NCBI GenBank assembly: GCA_050305935.1
Contig: JBNLGG010000005.1
Span: forward strand, 62,001 to 126,000
Reading direction: 5' to 3'
Length of the DNA: 64,000 bases
Origin: CAJXNP01 sp050305935
GTDB lineage: Bacteria > Bacteroidota > Bacteroidia > Cytophagales > Cyclobacteriaceae
In this document: positions 63,865 through 64,000 of the stretch, in pieces
Layout: the number at the start of each line of letters is the position of its first letter
Position numbering within the stretch: the first letter of the stretch is position 1
Translations under genes and position numbers: made by a program
The notes under the pieces: generated by a model
The model's input: only the letters and a program-made list of their open reading frames with translations
What the model was told of the DNA's origin: nothing
The model's database searches: none

Positions 63865-64000
63865 ATGTCTGGTGGCTTGCAATATATTGGAGCTTTTGCT
63901 GAATGGTGTTTGAAAAAGTTTAAAGTTAAATACAGTGAATTATTAACTGAAGAAAATCGCACAAGACAAGCTTATATTGGTCTATTTTTTCTATTAATTA
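63865..64000 (+). CDS. Unknown gene, 5' part only
   Basis: An ATG four bases after the stop of the previous fragment opens a frame (MSGGLQYIGAFAEWCLKKFK ...) that runs off the window. The first 45 residues are basic with a hydrophobic run at the end (AYIGLFFLLI), suggesting a membrane segment. The tight spacing implies it was an operon partner of the truncated frame. Confidence 0.45.
   Translation, partial: MSGGLQYIGAFAEWCLKKFKVKYSELLTEENRTRQAYIGLFFLLI

Overview
The window is a stretch of chromosome from a Bacteroidota bacterium, most likely of the order Cytophagales (inference from gene content). The evidence is an alternative complex III plus heme-copper oxidase supercluster, DUF4290 and DUF3109 proteins, a type IX secretion sorting domain, paired ExbD genes, and promoters of the Bacteroidota type (TTG or TTTG, a spacer of about 19-23, then TAnnTTTG). 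Most genes are core housekeeping genes. Only the last kilobase or so looks accessory.

Layout. 1-7.8 kb: a truncated Nudix gene and map, a TMEM220-like gene and a DUF3109 gene on the minus strand; then a PcrA/UvrD helicase, DUF4290 and murA on plus, meeting dnaN on minus. 8-13.9 kb: purine nucleoside phosphorylase, rplS, dapF and an acetyltransferase on plus; an unknown gene and valS on minus. 14-20 kb: a secreted TPR-CHAT protein, then a receiver protein, a pseudo-receiver/sugar-phosphate transferase fusion and a family 2 glycosyltransferase, probably an exopolysaccharide module. 20-22.8 kb: a TerB-like gene and aconitase on minus.

23.2-38.6 kb is the respiratory block, all on plus: actABCDEF (quinol oxidation), cytochrome c oxidase subunits II, I, III, III and IV, heme O synthase, a SCO-like protein without copper ligands, a DUF420 protein and a small CxxC membrane protein. 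Together they would carry electrons from menaquinol through c-type hemes to oxygen. A large NtrY-like histidine kinase and a large cell-envelope protein follow, coupled by a TAATG overlap.

45.8-56.6 kb is mixed: rnhB, an ADP-ribose-type Nudix gene, an acyltransferase-gpsA pair (glycerol-3-phosphate supply and acylation), a minimal T9SS-tagged protein, a methyltransferase, an AcpH-like gene, crcB, an M42 peptidase, two exbD genes, tRNA-Gln(CUG) and a B3/4-domain protein. 56.6-61.9 kb is a hisGDCB operon plus a TauE/SafE-type permease. It is preceded by a short open frame with four histidines in its last seven residues, a convincing his leader peptide. 61.9-64 kb holds a gene-poor stretch rich in inverted repeats, ppa, a REP-like hairpin pair flanking the 3' remnant of a REP-associated (RAYT/Y1) transposase, a truncated AT-rich reading frame and the start of a further gene.

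I see no phage, CRISPR array, rRNA operon or intact insertion sequence. The strongest candidates for something new are the histidine leader, the phospho-signalling/sugar-transferase fusion, the secreted TPR-CHAT protein, and the REP/RAYT scar with the truncated pair beside it.
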